Shown here: positions 39,336 through 47,513 of the stretch, piece by piece | Layout: each line of letters starts with the position of its first letter | Position numbering within the stretch: the first letter of the stretch is position 1 | Assembly (NCBI GenBank): GCA_029267315.1 | Contig: JAJUJD010000006.1 | Location: forward strand, 1-47,513 | Direction: 5' to 3' | Source: Alcaligenaceae bacterium | GTDB taxonomy: Bacteria > Pseudomonadota > Gammaproteobacteria > Burkholderiales > Burkholderiaceae_B | DNA length: 47,513 bases | The notes under the pieces: generated by a model | Database searches by the model: none | What the model was told of the DNA's origin: nothing | The model's input: only the letters and a program-made list of their open reading frames with translations | Translations under genes and position numbers: made by a program

Positions 39336-40222
39336 CACCGCACCCTTCCGACCCGGCTGGGTTCGCTGAAATTCATCCAGATGAGGAAGGCACGCCCGAC
39401 GATATGGTCGTCCGGAACAAAACCCCAATAGCGGCTATCCAGACTGTTGTCGCGGTTGTCGCCCATCATGAAATAGTGACCCGGTGGAACCGTGCAGCGC
39501 ACTGAGCCATTGTTGTAGCTGCAGTTCTCGCGGTATGGGAAATTCGAGATCGGCATATAGCTTTGACGTTGCTGGCGGTTGAGCAGGATTTCATGGCTGA
39601 CCCCACCCAGGTTTTCCGTATACCGCCCGACATACGATGAACGATCAGGCTCGTAGTAATCGCCGGAGCGTTCTGCTTCCACGCGTTGCCCGTTCACGAA
39701 AAGGGTTTTGTCGCGGTATTCCACCGTATCGCCAGGCACTCCCACCACGCGCTTAATGTAGTCGATGGAAGGATCAACCGGGTAACGGAACACGACCACA
39801 TCGCCACGCGCAGGGTCGCCCATTTCCATCACTTTACGGTCGATGATGGGCAAGCGCACACCATACTCGTATTTGTTTACGAGGATGAGATCGCCATTCT
39901 GCAATGTGGGCAGCATGGAGCCCGACGGGATCCGGAAGGGTTCGAACAAGAAAGATCGCAACAGGAAAACGACCACGATCACCGGGAAAAAGCTGGTGCA
40001 ATATTCCACCCACCAGGGAGGACGGTTGGCCTTGTCGTAAGCTTCCTGACGCAGCCGCGCCGCTTCCGCTTTATCGAGCCCTGCGATGGACGGTTCGATG
40101 GCACCCATGGCGGCGACTGCAGACGTTCGCCGCTGGTTCTTGAGCCAGATAACGTCAAGAAACCAGACCGCCCCCGTAACGACCATCAGAATGAAGAGAA
40201 TCAGGGCAAAATCCCAGCTCAT
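39335..40222 (-). CDS. lepB: signal peptidase I
   Basis: LepB cleaves signal peptides from exported proteins at the periplasmic face of the inner membrane. The 295-residue product has two N-terminal helices (about 4-26 and 76-93) and then the catalytic domain. The nucleophile is Ser102 in [12 protein letters not shown] and the general base is Lys157 in [14 protein letters not shown]. Box E is [20 protein letters not shown]. The cytoplasmic loop between the helices is rich in Ala, Lys and Glu. lepA lies 21 bases upstream and rnc overlaps its stop. Confidence 0.97.
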   Translation of the reverse strand: MSWDFALILFILMVVTGAVWFLDVIWLKNQRRTSAVAAMGAIEPSIAGLDKAEAARLRQEAYDKANRPPWWVEYCTSFFPVIVVVFLLRSFLFEPFRIPSGSMLPTLQNGDLILVNKYEYGVRLPIIDRKVMEMGDPARGDVVVFRYPVDPSIDYIKRVVGVPGDTVEYRDKTLFVNGQRVEAERSGDYYEPDRSSYVGRYTENLGGVSHEILLNRQQRQSYMPISNFPYRENCSYNNGSVRCTVPPGHYFMMGDNRDNSLDSRYWGFVPDDHIVGRAFLIWMNFSEPSRVGRVR

Positions 40223-40243
40223 ACAGGTAAGACCTCGGCGACG

Positions 40244-42037
40244 TTATTTATCTTCAACCTGCAAGATAGCAAGAAATGCTTCCTGAGGTATCTCGACGTT
40301 GCCCACCTGTTTCATGCGTTTCTTCCCAGCCTTCTGCTTTTCCAGCAGTTTCTTCTTCCGGGTGATGTCGCCACCGTAGCATTTTGCCAACACATTCTTA
40401 CGTAAGGCCTTCACGTTCTCACGCGCGATGATCTCGGCACCGATGGCTGCCTGAATGGCAATGTCGAACATTTGTCGCGGTATCAGGCCTCGCATGCGCG
40501 AAACGACTTCTCGGCCACGGTAGCGGGCGTTCGCCCGGTGAACGATCATGGAAAGGGCGTCTACACGGTCGCCGTTGATGAGAAGATCGACCTTGACCAC
40601 GTCGGAATGACGGTATTCCAGGAAGTCGTAATCCATCGAAGCATAGCCCCGTGACACCGACTTGAGGCGATCAAAGAAGTCGAGAACGATTTCCGCCAAC
40701 GGCATTTCATAAGTGAGCTGAACCTGCCTGCCGTGGTAGATCATGTTGGTCTGAATGCCGCGCTTGGCATTGCAAAGGGACATGACCGGCCCGACGTAGT
40801 CTTGCGGCATGAAAAGCGTCACGGTGACGATGGGCTCGCGGATTTCCTCAATTGCACCAATTTCCGGCATCTGTGCCGGACTTTCGATGTACAGCACCCG
40901 GTTGTCACGGGTGAGCACTTCGTACACCACCGACGGCGCGGTGGTGATGATATCCATGTCGAACTCGCGCTCAAGGCGTTCCTGCACGATTTCCATGTGC
41001 AGCAGGCCCAGAAAGCCACAACGGAAGCCAAAACCCAACGCCTGCGAGACTTCCGGTTCGAACATCAGGGAAGAGTCGTTGAGCTTCAGTTTTTCCAGTG
41101 CATCGCGCAGCTGGTCATATTCACTGCTTTCTACCGGGTAAACACCTGCAAAGACCTGCGGCTTCACTTCCTTGAAGCCGGGCAGCGCTTCGGTAGCCTG
41201 CCGGTTTGCCAGGGTAATGGTATCGCCCACTTTGGCGTGTTCGATTTCCTTGATACCGGCAATGACGAAGCCCACCTCGCCAGCGGACAGCTGCTCACGC
41301 GGCACCGACTTGGGCGTGAATACACCGATATGTTCGCAAAGATGGTTGGCGCCGGTGGCCATCAGCAGAATTTTGTCCTTGGGCCGAAGTACACCGTTGA
41401 CGATGCGCACCAGCATCACGACCCCGACGTAATTATCGAACCAGGAATCGATGATGAGGGCCTGCAAGGGAGCCTCAGCCGACCCCTTGGGCGCCGGCAC
41501 CTGGCGGATGATGGTTTCCAGAATGTCTTCGATGCCCTCACCCGTCTTGGCGCTGGCACGGATGGCGTCGGACGCTTCGATACCGATGACGTCTTCAATT
41601 TCCTGTGCGGCGCCTTCGGGATCGGCCGAAGGAAGGTCCATCTTGTTCAGGACGGGGATGACTTCGACGCCCAGATCGATGGCGGTATAGCAGTTGGCTA
41701 CAGTCTGCGCTTCGACGCCTTGGGTGGCATCGACCACCAACAATGCGCCTTCGCAGGCCGAGAGGGAACGGCTCACTTCGTATGAGAAGTCAACGTGGCC
41801 CGGCGTATCGATGAGGTTGAGCGCATAGACCTTGCCGTCTCGCGCCTTGTATTCCAGCGACGCCGTTTGGGCCTTGATCGTGATGCCGCGTTCCTTTTCG
41901 ATGTCCATGGAATCCAGCACCTGCGAGGACATTTCGCGGTCTGCCAGGCCTCCGCAGCGTTGAATCAGGCGGTCGGCCAAAGTGGACTTGCCATGGTCGA
42001 TGTGAGCAATGATGGAAAAATTGCGGATGTGATCCAT
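40244..42037 (-). CDS. lepA: elongation factor 4 (LepA)
   Basis: LepA is a ribosome-bound GTPase that affects initiation and back-translocation. The ATG at 42037 gives 597 residues beginning [20 protein letters not shown]; the frame is open 39 codons further but those residues fall in the hairpin region after mucD. Further motifs are [20 protein letters not shown] (switch I), [16 protein letters not shown] (G3) and [10 protein letters not shown] (G4). The LepA-specific C-terminal domain ends [20 protein letters not shown]. It follows mucD by 142 bases, which hold a hairpin, so it may have its own promoter. Confidence 0.97.
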   Translation of the reverse strand: MDHIRNFSIIAHIDHGKSTLADRLIQRCGGLADREMSSQVLDSMDIEKERGITIKAQTASLEYKARDGKVYALNLIDTPGHVDFSYEVSRSLSACEGALLVVDATQGVEAQTVANCYTAIDLGVEVIPVLNKMDLPSADPEGAAQEIEDVIGIEASDAIRASAKTGEGIEDILETIIRQVPAPKGSAEAPLQALIIDSWFDNYVGVVMLVRIVNGVLRPKDKILLMATGANHLCEHIGVFTPKSVPREQLSAGEVGFVIAGIKEIEHAKVGDTITLANRQATEALPGFKEVKPQVFAGVYPVESSEYDQLRDALEKLKLNDSSLMFEPEVSQALGFGFRCGFLGLLHMEIVQERLEREFDMDIITTAPSVVYEVLTRDNRVLYIESPAQMPEIGAIEEIREPIVTVTLFMPQDYVGPVMSLCNAKRGIQTNMIYHGRQVQLTYEMPLAEIVLDFFDRLKSVSRGYASMDYDFLEYRHSDVVKVDLLINGDRVDALSMIVHRANARYRGREVVSRMRGLIPRQMFDIAIQAAIGAEIIARENVKALRKNVLAKCYGGDITRKKKLLEKQKAGKKRMKQVGNVEIPQEAFLAILQVEDK

Positions 42038-42111
42038 ATACCCGGGAACGTGGGGCTCGCAGATGCGAGCCGGATGATTCAGAGGGCCAGGAATTGAGCC
42101 TCTGCAACAAA

Positions 42112-42142
42112 GAAGGGGGACCGCCCAGGGCGTTCCCCCTTC
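42112..42142 (-). terminator. hairpin between mucD and lepA
   Basis: GAAGGGGGA (42112-42120) and TCCCCCTTC (42134-42142) pair perfectly, with further GC pairing inside. On the minus strand TTCTTTGTTG follows, moderately T-rich. It is a probable terminator or attenuator splitting the sigma-E genes from the lepA group. Confidence 0.7.
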
Positions 42143-42150
42143 GCAACACG

Positions 42151-42182
42151 GCATTTTAGCCGGTTAGCATTTTAGCCGTTTA
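42151..42182. repeat. tandem 16-bp duplication at the mucD stop codon
   Basis: GCATTTTAGCCG is present at 42151-42162 and 42167-42178; the full 16-bp units differ at one base. The second copy abuts the mucD stop (42182-42180). It looks like a small tandem duplication. Confidence 0.7.
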
Positions 42183-43658
42183 TTTACGAGGAGTTATGGT
42201 CACCCATTGAGACTGATCACCGCGCATGACCAGAACGGCCGCCGGGCGGGATTTATCCAGCTTGCCCACCACGCTGGCGTACTGGGATGGGCTGGAAATA
42301 TCCGTGTCGTTGATGGTGAGCACGATGTCACCGGCCGACGCAGGGCTGTCGGCCGCAGGACCCTCCGCTTCCGTGACCTGTACCCCACCCTCGAATTGAT
42401 ACTTCTCGCGCAGGGCAGCCGGAACTTCGATGACAGTCAGGCCGAGAGCATCAGCCGGTGCTGCCTGAGGCTCATTGCGCGGGCCACCCTCTTGCTCGTC
42501 GGTGTTGGGCATTTCGCCAACCTTGACGTTGAGGGACACCGTACGCCCCTTGCGCCACACTTCCATGCTTGCGCGCGTGCCAGGCTTGGTTTCCCCAACA
42601 ATACGCGGAAGGTCGGACATCTGATTAATATCGCGCCCGTTGAACCGCGTGATGACATCACCCGAGCGCACCCCAGCAGCGTCAGCCGGACCACCGCGCT
42701 CAACATTGCTGACCATGGCTCCCAAAGCCTTGGGCAGACCAATGGCTTTGGCCACATCTTCTGACACCGTGCCGATTTGCACACCAATTCGGCCGCGCGT
42801 CACCTTGCCATGCGCCTTGAGCTGCTCTACCACTTGCATGGCTTCGTCAATGGGGATGGCAAGGGAAATACCCATGAAGCCACCGCTGCGAGACACGATC
42901 TGCGAGTTCACACCCACGGCTCGACCGGAGAGGTCGATGAGCGGCCCACCTGAGTTACCCGGATTCACGGCGACATCGGTCTGAATGAACGGCAGATAGT
43001 CGCCAGTTTCCCGATTGATGGCGCTCACAATACCGGCTGTGACGGTGGACTCCAGGCCGAAAGGCGAGCCAATTGCCAGCACCCATTGCCCTTTGCGCAA
43101 AGAGCTGGAACGGCCGATGGGTAAAGGCTTCAGCCCCTTGGCCTCAATTTTCAGCAGCGCCAGGTCTGTACGTGGATCCGTGCCGACGGTCTTGGCGCGA
43201 TGCTCTTTTCCATCGTTCAGTGTCACAAAGATATCGCTGGAGCCGGCAATCACATGATTATTGGTCAGGATGTAGCCGTCTTCCGAAATAATGAACCCGG
43301 AACCCACCCCGCGTGGCACGGTGCGTTCCTGCTCAGAGGGCTCGCGTTCACCACGGCGCTGCCCCGGCATGGGGGGCAGAAAATCCGGCCCGAAGAACCA
43401 TCGGAACATTTCGTAAGGGTCGTTGCCCCCCGGCCCCATGGGGTGACGCACTCGAACCGTTTCAGTGGTGCGAATATTCACGACCGATACCTCGGTCGCC
43501 TCCACCACCTGGGTGAAGTCGGGCATGGCTTGCTGCAATGCCGTGCCCGTCTGCGCCTGGACCACGTTGCTGGCCGGCGCAAAGACGAGCAGCGCCGCAG
43601 TGGTGGCTCCGGCCAACATGCGCGCCATGCGCTGGTTTGCTAGCGGGTTGAATTGCAT
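42180..43658 (-). CDS. mucD: periplasmic serine protease, DegP/MucD type
   Basis: This HtrA-family protease removes misfolded periplasmic proteins; in Pseudomonas MucD acts in the sigma-E/AlgU pathway. The 492-residue product has a signal sequence with a rather long basic start (MQFNPLANQRMARMLAGATT) and AQA-type cleavage near 36. The catalytic triad is His in YILTNNHVIAGSSD, Asp in DPRTDLALLKIEA and Ser in VAVNPGNSGGPLIDLSG. Two PDZ domains follow (about 268-370 and 395-485). The ATG is preceded by GGGAG. It is the fourth gene after rpoE. The 55 bases before it contain ATAAGAATGATT, also found at the DUF2325 gene. Confidence 0.95.
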   Translation of the reverse strand: MQFNPLANQRMARMLAGATTAALLVFAPASNVVQAQTGTALQQAMPDFTQVVEATEVSVVNIRTTETVRVRHPMGPGGNDPYEMFRWFFGPDFLPPMPGQRRGEREPSEQERTVPRGVGSGFIISEDGYILTNNHVIAGSSDIFVTLNDGKEHRAKTVGTDPRTDLALLKIEAKGLKPLPIGRSSSLRKGQWVLAIGSPFGLESTVTAGIVSAINRETGDYLPFIQTDVAVNPGNSGGPLIDLSGRAVGVNSQIVSRSGGFMGISLAIPIDEAMQVVEQLKAHGKVTRGRIGVQIGTVSEDVAKAIGLPKALGAMVSNVERGGPADAAGVRSGDVITRFNGRDINQMSDLPRIVGETKPGTRASMEVWRKGRTVSLNVKVGEMPNTDEQEGGPRNEPQAAPADALGLTVIEVPAALREKYQFEGGVQVTEAEGPAADSPASAGDIVLTINDTDISSPSQYASVVGKLDKSRPAAVLVMRGDQSQWVTITPRK

Positions 43659-43713
43659 ATGGATCTCCCGTCAAAAATCATTCTTATGAAAACAAGGCAG
43701 GCAGTCGGCCCGG

Positions 43714-44748
43714 TCAGGGGACGGCCAATGGGACATATTCAGTGCGGTCGGCGAGGTCGCGGACTGTCTCGGCGGGAACCTCGCCCAGTACTGTTAGCCA
43801 GTGGTCGCCTATTCGCTTGCGGTAAACGCTGACTGCGCCCTTGCGCATCAACCCAGCCGCATGAGGCTGGTCGCTGTTTTCGGCAAAGGCTTCAATGAAT
43901 ATCGACATGCTGGCCAATCCATCTGAAACAACCATCTGCTTCACCTGCCTGCCGGCCTTCATGGGCCTCAGTACCTGCGTCAGCGGCCGGTAGCCCGGCG
44001 GCAGCGGTATACGCCAGCCTTCGGAAGCCAGGTCGACTTCTTCAACCGGTAATTCGACAACCTTCCAGCCCTTGGTGTTCCACGCCGGTGTCAGGGCCTC
44101 GGGCGCTACCTGGGAACCAACCTGCAAGGTATTGAAAACGATTTGAATCAGCACCCCTTCAGGGCCGACTGTCTGGGCACGTAGCGGCAGACCGGTTTCT
44201 TTATCCGCGCAGAAACGATAACCGTATCGATGGGCATCGCGAGGTTCGAGTTCAAGCACCTGACATTTGCGACCGGCCACGCGCTCCACTGGCTCGTGCA
44301 AGCGCATGGCATAGTGTGCGGCAAGTTGCTCGCCTTCGTCGAACAGGACTGCGGGAAACCGCTCGGAATCACGCCTTTCTTTCAGTACGACCTTGTGGTC
44401 GGGCAGCAGGCACTGCGTAATTTCGTTGTGGCGGATGTATTCCCGGGGCTGGCCATCCAGCAAGGACACACGCTCCCGTTCACCCGTGCCATCAACCACG
44501 TGAACGATCTGCGTGGAAAGGACGGTGCTGCCCTGTTGATAGGTGTATACACCCGCGTAATCCAGGCTGCGAGCGGCCTTGTGCATACGCTGGAGCAGTT
44601 GAACCTCCCCAGCCGGTTGGGATTCGGCCGCAACCGCAGGTAGGTGAGCCAATACAGCACCGCCGGCCAGCATCATGGCGACCAAGACGCCGCCTACACG
44701 GGGCACATGAAGATGTCTCTGCCCGCATACAGGCTTAGCATCCCTCAT
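43714..44748 (-). CDS. rseB: sigma-E regulatory protein RseB (MucB)
   Basis: RseB/MucB sits in the periplasm, binds the anti-sigma factor and shields it from cleavage until lipopolysaccharide or envelope damage is sensed. The 344-residue product has a signal sequence (VGGVLVAMMLAGGAVLAHLP, about 18-37, with cleavage near AVAA). Family features are LQRMHKAARSLDYAGVYTYQ, REYIRHNEITQCLLPDHKVV, FCADKETGLPLRAQTV and the small C-terminal domain LMRKGAVSVYRKRIGDHWLT. Its start overlaps the rseA stop as ATGA, so they are made in fixed ratio. Confidence 0.93.
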   Translation of the reverse strand: MRDAKPVCGQRHLHVPRVGGVLVAMMLAGGAVLAHLPAVAAESQPAGEVQLLQRMHKAARSLDYAGVYTYQQGSTVLSTQIVHVVDGTGERERVSLLDGQPREYIRHNEITQCLLPDHKVVLKERRDSERFPAVLFDEGEQLAAHYAMRLHEPVERVAGRKCQVLELEPRDAHRYGYRFCADKETGLPLRAQTVGPEGVLIQIVFNTLQVGSQVAPEALTPAWNTKGWKVVELPVEEVDLASEGWRIPLPPGYRPLTQVLRPMKAGRQVKQMVVSDGLASMSIFIEAFAENSDQPHAAGLMRKGAVSVYRKRIGDHWLTVLGEVPAETVRDLADRTEYVPLAVP

Positions 44749-45233
44749 CGCGGGCCTCCGCCGGGTTCGAACGAAACCTGACGCACGGGCCCCACCCCGG
44801 TGATGTCGTGATGCGCGGCAACGTAGTCATACAAGCCTTCCGCCGCGGGTGCTTGCGACTGGGCCTGCATCACTGTCTGCTCGCCCGCCGTGAAATAAGG
44901 CATGGCCACCCAGGCAACCGCTGCGACAGCGGCCGCTACGGCCAAGCCAGACACACCCGCCCGTGCGAAGCGGCGCATGGGTTGCACATGGGGTGCGACA
45001 ATCGGGGGTTCCTCGTCAATGGCGCGGCTGATGCGGGCATAGAGGAAATCACTGGGCTTGATGGCCAGGTCCTCGCTGCGCAGCACATCGCCGATCAAAT
45101 GGTAGGTATCCCATACACGGCGCCCGTACGGCGTGTCCAGGTCCTCCGGCCGGATGTCAGCCTCAGCGTCTATCCAGGCCGAGATGGATGCCTCCAGAGA
45201 GGCCTCGTTTTCCTGCTGCTGTTTAGCCTGCAT
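44745..45233 (-). CDS. rseA: anti-sigma-E factor RseA (MucA)
   Basis: RseA holds sigma-E at the inner membrane and is cut by DegS and RseP homologues under envelope stress. The 162-residue protein has a cytoplasmic N-terminal domain (about 10-90; LEASISAWIDAEADIRPEDL, RRVWDTYHLIGDVLRSEDL), a membrane helix near 94-112 (GLAVAAAVAAVAWVAMPYF) and a periplasmic tail with QTVMQAQSQAPAAEGLYDYV. This order matches the family although the sequence is divergent; the position between rpoE and rseB settles the call. It starts 14 bases after the rpoE stop. Confidence 0.92.
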   Translation of the reverse strand: MQAKQQQENEASLEASISAWIDAEADIRPEDLDTPYGRRVWDTYHLIGDVLRSEDLAIKPSDFLYARISRAIDEEPPIVAPHVQPMRRFARAGVSGLAVAAAVAAVAWVAMPYFTAGEQTVMQAQSQAPAAEGLYDYVAAHHDITGVGPVRQVSFEPGGGPR

Positions 45234-45247
45234 CTCGAAAAAACTCC

Positions 45248-45853
45248 TTACCAGCGACGATCAGGATCATGATCGTCCCCCAAAACCGTCTTCAGCTGCG
45301 CTGCGATTGCTTCGCGCGCCCGAAATATTCGTGACCGCACCGTACCGATGGGACATGCCATGCTTTGCGCGATGTCTTCGTAGCTCATCCCTTCGATTTC
45401 GCGAAGAAGAATGGCAGTACGCAGTTCTTCCGGCAACGCCTGCATGGCAGCATTCACCGTTTCTGCAATCTGGCGACTCGCCAACATGGATTCCGGTGTG
45501 CTGATGTCTGTTAGGTTGTCGATTTCGTCAAAAGTTTCACCGTCTTCGTTTTCGATGACGGACGACGCGGTCGGACGGCGGCCGTGGGCCGCCTGCCAGT
45601 TGCGAGCGGTATTGATGGCAATGCGGTAAAGCCAGGTGTAGAACGCGCTTTCCCCGCGGAACTGAGCAATGGCCCGATATGCCTTGATGAAGGCTTCCTG
45701 AGTGACATCCTCGATTTCCGCCGGGTCGCGGATCATGCGGGAAAGGAGTCGCATGATTTTGCGCTGATACTTAAGCACCAGCAGATCGAAGGCGCGCTTA
45801 TCACCCCGCTGTACTCGTGCAACGAGCGCTGCGTCGACATCACGCTGGTTCAT
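45248..45853 (-). CDS. rpoE: RNA polymerase sigma factor RpoE (AlgU type)
   Basis: This group IV sigma factor directs the envelope-stress response. In 201 residues, region 2 is visible as YQRKIMRLLSRMIRDPAEIE, DVTQEAFIKAYRAIAQFRGE and SAFYTWLYRIAINTARNWQA. Region 4 is LPEELRTAILLREIEGMSYE with the helix-turn-helix DIAQSMACPIGTVRSRIFRA. It is the head of rpoE-rseA-rseB-mucD. The start overlaps the stop of the preceding small membrane-protein gene as ATGA. I found no clear GAACTT/TCTGA autoregulated promoter by eye; one may lie inside the upstream genes. Confidence 0.97.
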   Translation of the reverse strand: MNQRDVDAALVARVQRGDKRAFDLLVLKYQRKIMRLLSRMIRDPAEIEDVTQEAFIKAYRAIAQFRGESAFYTWLYRIAINTARNWQAAHGRRPTASSVIENEDGETFDEIDNLTDISTPESMLASRQIAETVNAAMQALPEELRTAILLREIEGMSYEDIAQSMACPIGTVRSRIFRAREAIAAQLKTVLGDDHDPDRRW

Positions 45854-46314
45854 GGATTTTCCTTATTCTGATGGCTGATTCTCCGCTGCAAGCTCGTTTC
45901 GATAAGCAGGATAAGCTCACTCCATAATGGGGCCGGAACGGCGGATTTCCAGACGACCAGATACAGGACACGTTGTGGCTCTGCATCGGGGCGCAGACCA
46001 AGAGTAACCCAGCCGGGCCCCTGCCACACGCGTACGAGATGCAGGCCATCAGACCTCCCGGCGACGCGAAAGTTGCAAGCCGCGGGACACCAGGATAGGG
46101 ATAAGGGGGAAGAGAGCCGGCTACGATGCAGGCGCAGCCCGACGAAGAGTGCCGCAAGGGAGAGGATTGCAGTAGCGGCGGGATGCCATTCTGGGCCCAG
46201 CGTGAGCCGAATGGCCGCCACCACTATGCTGAAAACCCCCAGGGTGAGGAGCAGCACCTCGGCAATGCGTGCTCCTGGCGTGGAGCGCGTGGACCAAGTG
46301 GCCTGCCCGCTCAC
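45850..46314 (-). CDS. small membrane protein between fabF and rpoE, possibly YgfX-like
   Basis: I do not recognise this firmly. The frame is open from inside fabF to 45850; a GTG at 46314, 13 bases after the fabF stop, gives 154 residues, and its ribosome binding site is weak. Two hydrophobic helices (about 14-39, AEVLLLTLGVFSIVVAAIRL, and 44-62) are followed by a soluble part of about 90 residues with HLVRVWQGPGWVTLGLRPD and a C-terminal helix (LWSELILLIETSLQRR). Two helices plus a small beta domain recall YgfX/CptA, but the identity is too low to be sure. The stop overlaps the rpoE start (ATGA), so it is co-translated with the sigma factor. Confidence 0.65.
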   Translation of the reverse strand: MSGQATWSTRSTPGARIAEVLLLTLGVFSIVVAAIRLTLGPEWHPAATAILSLAALFVGLRLHRSRLSSPLSLSWCPAACNFRVAGRSDGLHLVRVWQGPGWVTLGLRPDAEPQRVLYLVVWKSAVPAPLWSELILLIETSLQRRISHQNKENP

Positions 46315-46327
46315 CCTGGGGAACCGG

Positions 46328-47513
46328 TCAGACCCGGCGTACGACCATTGAACCGTTGGTGCCACCAAAGCCGAAGGAGTTCGACAGGGCAACATCGATC
46401 TTCATGTCCCGTGCCGCGTTGGCGCAGTAGTCCAGATCGCATTCAGGATCTTGGTTGAAGATGTTGATGGTGGGCGGCGACACTTGCTTGTGTACGGCCA
46501 GTGTCGTGAATACAGCTTCAATGCCCCCCGCAGCGCCCAACAGGTGACCCGTCATGGACTTAGTGGAGTTCACCACCACCTTGTAGGCGTGATCGCCCAG
46601 CGCCAGCTTCAGCGCGACGGTTTCATTGCGATCACCCAGCGGCGTGGATGTGCCGTGAGCGTTGACGTAATCGATTTCGTCAGCTGCGACACCACCGTTG
46701 CGCAGAGCATTGAGCATGCCGCGACGCGGACCATCGCTGTCAGGCGAGGTGATGTGGTGTGCATCAGAGCTCATGCCGTAACCGGCGAATTCACCATATA
46801 TGCGTGCGCCACGCTTGCGCGCATGCTCGTATTCCTCGAGCACCAGAACTCCAGCGCCTTCGCCCAGTACGAATCCGTCGCGGTCAACGTCCCAGGGGCG
46901 CGAGGCGGTTTGGGGATCATCATTGCGCGTGGACAGGGCACGCATGGCGGCAAAGCCCCCAATGCCCAGCGGCGAGACCGTGGATTCAGTGCCCCCCGCC
47001 AACATGATGTCGGCATCACCGTATTCGATGAGGCGCGCGGCATCACCGATCGAGTGCAGACCGGTTGTGCAAGCGGACACGACAGCGTAGGTAGGGCCTT
47101 TCAGGCCCAGCATGATGGACAGCTGACCGGAAACCAGGTTGATGAGAGAGGCCGGCACAAAGAACGGCGAAATGCGCCTTGCACCCCTTTCCATATATTC
47201 AACCTGCTGTTCCTCGATGCGCGGCAGGCCGCCTATTCCCGAACCGATGATGGCGCCGATGCGATCGGCATTGGTCTCGTTGACCTCCAGGCCCGAATCG
47301 CGCCAGGCCTGAATGCCTGCAGCAATACCGTAATGGATGAAGGTATCCATGGTCTTGGCCTCTTTGGCCGAGAGGTATTGCGTGACATCGAAATCCTTGA
47401 CCTCACCCGCGATCTGGGCGTTGAACGGTGAAGGGTCGAAGCGCGTGATGCGATCGATTCCGGAGCGCCCATTGACGAGATTGTCCCACGCGGTATCTAT
47501 ATCGTTGCCGACC
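46328..47513 (-). CDS. fabF: 3-oxoacyl-[acyl-carrier-protein] synthase II (5' end outside window)
   Basis: FabF elongates acyl-ACP with malonyl-ACP in fatty acid synthesis. The reading frame is open to the edge of the window, so the first residues lie beyond 47513; about 395 of roughly 410 residues are present. Visible are WDNLVNGRSGIDRITRFDPS near the edge, EAKTMDTFIHYGIAAG, the nucleophile segment AVVSACTTGLHSIGDAARLI, the first histidine in YVNAHGTSTPLGDRNE and the second in VNSTKSMTGHLLGAAGG. The C-terminus ends NSFGFGGTNGSMVVRRV, typical of the family. The next gene starts 13 bases after its stop. Confidence 0.97.
   Translation of the reverse strand, partial: VGNDIDTAWDNLVNGRSGIDRITRFDPSPFNAQIAGEVKDFDVTQYLSAKEAKTMDTFIHYGIAAGIQAWRDSGLEVNETNADRIGAIIGSGIGGLPRIEEQQVEYMERGARRISPFFVPASLINLVSGQLSIMLGLKGPTYAVVSACTTGLHSIGDAARLIEYGDADIMLAGGTESTVSPLGIGGFAAMRALSTRNDDPQTASRPWDVDRDGFVLGEGAGVLVLEEYEHARKRGARIYGEFAGYGMSSDAHHITSPDSDGPRRGMLNALRNGGVAADEIDYVNAHGTSTPLGDRNETVALKLALGDHAYKVVVNSTKSMTGHLLGAAGGIEAVFTTLAVHKQVSPPTINIFNQDPECDLDYCANAARDMKIDVALSNSFGFGGTNGSMVVRRV

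Noticed and set aside
40733-41785. A 350-codon plus-strand frame inside lepA
   Set aside because: It is antisense to the strongly conserved lepA, and its His/Asp/Gly-rich composition is typical of a reverse shadow.

Overview
The window is an ordinary stretch of chromosome from a beta-proteobacterium, most likely family Alcaligenaceae (Burkholderiales; Bordetella/Pusillimonas-like). The evidence is the high G+C content, the cluster fabF - rpoE - rseA(mucA) - rseB(mucB) - mucD - lepA - lepB - rnc - era - recO, the pairs holA-proA and pepA-holC, and the pyrG-kdsA / eno-ftsB set. I see no insertion sequence, prophage, CRISPR array, tRNA or rRNA gene. No gap between genes exceeds 300 bases; the longest is 284 bases upstream of eno.

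Region 1 (1-8991, all rightward): the 3' part of holA, then proA, a HemJ-type protoporphyrinogen oxidase, a THUMP-domain rRNA methyltransferase, a one-gene unit for an unknown 62-aa protein with its own promoter, paired dyad operators and terminator, an RDD membrane protein, an acyl-CoA ligase-like protein that lacks the A10 lysine, the redox chaperone hslO, and an orphan TadE-like protein whose start codon lies in a long hairpin.

Region 2 (9013-19438, all leftward): the cell-envelope/central cluster pyrG-kdsA and eno-ftsB, split by an emrB-like efflux pump and its MarR regulator. Upstream lie a scoA-scoB CoA-transferase with an aminopeptidase P, and a 4HBT thioesterase divergent from the next gene.

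Region 3 (19607-31375): acyl and amino acid catabolism and its regulation. It holds ETF-ubiquinone oxidoreductase (+), then leftward acs, a UMF1-type MFS carrier and a GlcG/HbpS-like protein, an NlpC/P60 lipoprotein (+), a DUF2325 protein with a cysteine tail behind a Fur-like box (-), a CysB-type regulator (-), and an mmsA aldehyde dehydrogenase with an orphan branched-chain-amino-acid-type binding protein (-), divergent from a LysR gene (+).

Region 4 (31509-35422): lptF (-) without an lptG neighbour, divergent from pepA-holC (+), then a YccA/BI-1 membrane protein (+) ending at a strong terminator.

Region 5 (35468-47513, all leftward): a long, tightly packed run fabF - small membrane protein - rpoE - rseA - rseB - mucD, a hairpin, then lepA - lepB - rnc - era - recO - PIN-domain protein - rarD. 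Most junctions overlap by 1-8 bases, which implies translational coupling. It links envelope stress control (sigma-E and its anti-sigma pair, periplasmic protease), protein export (lepB), translation/ribosome assembly (lepA, rnc, era) and DNA repair (recO).

I did not find a clear new multi-gene system. The best candidates for undescribed biology are the 62-aa one-gene unit, the PIN-domain protein coupled to recO, the DUF2325 protein with its cysteine tail, the ligase without the A10 lysine, and the orphan TadE-like protein.
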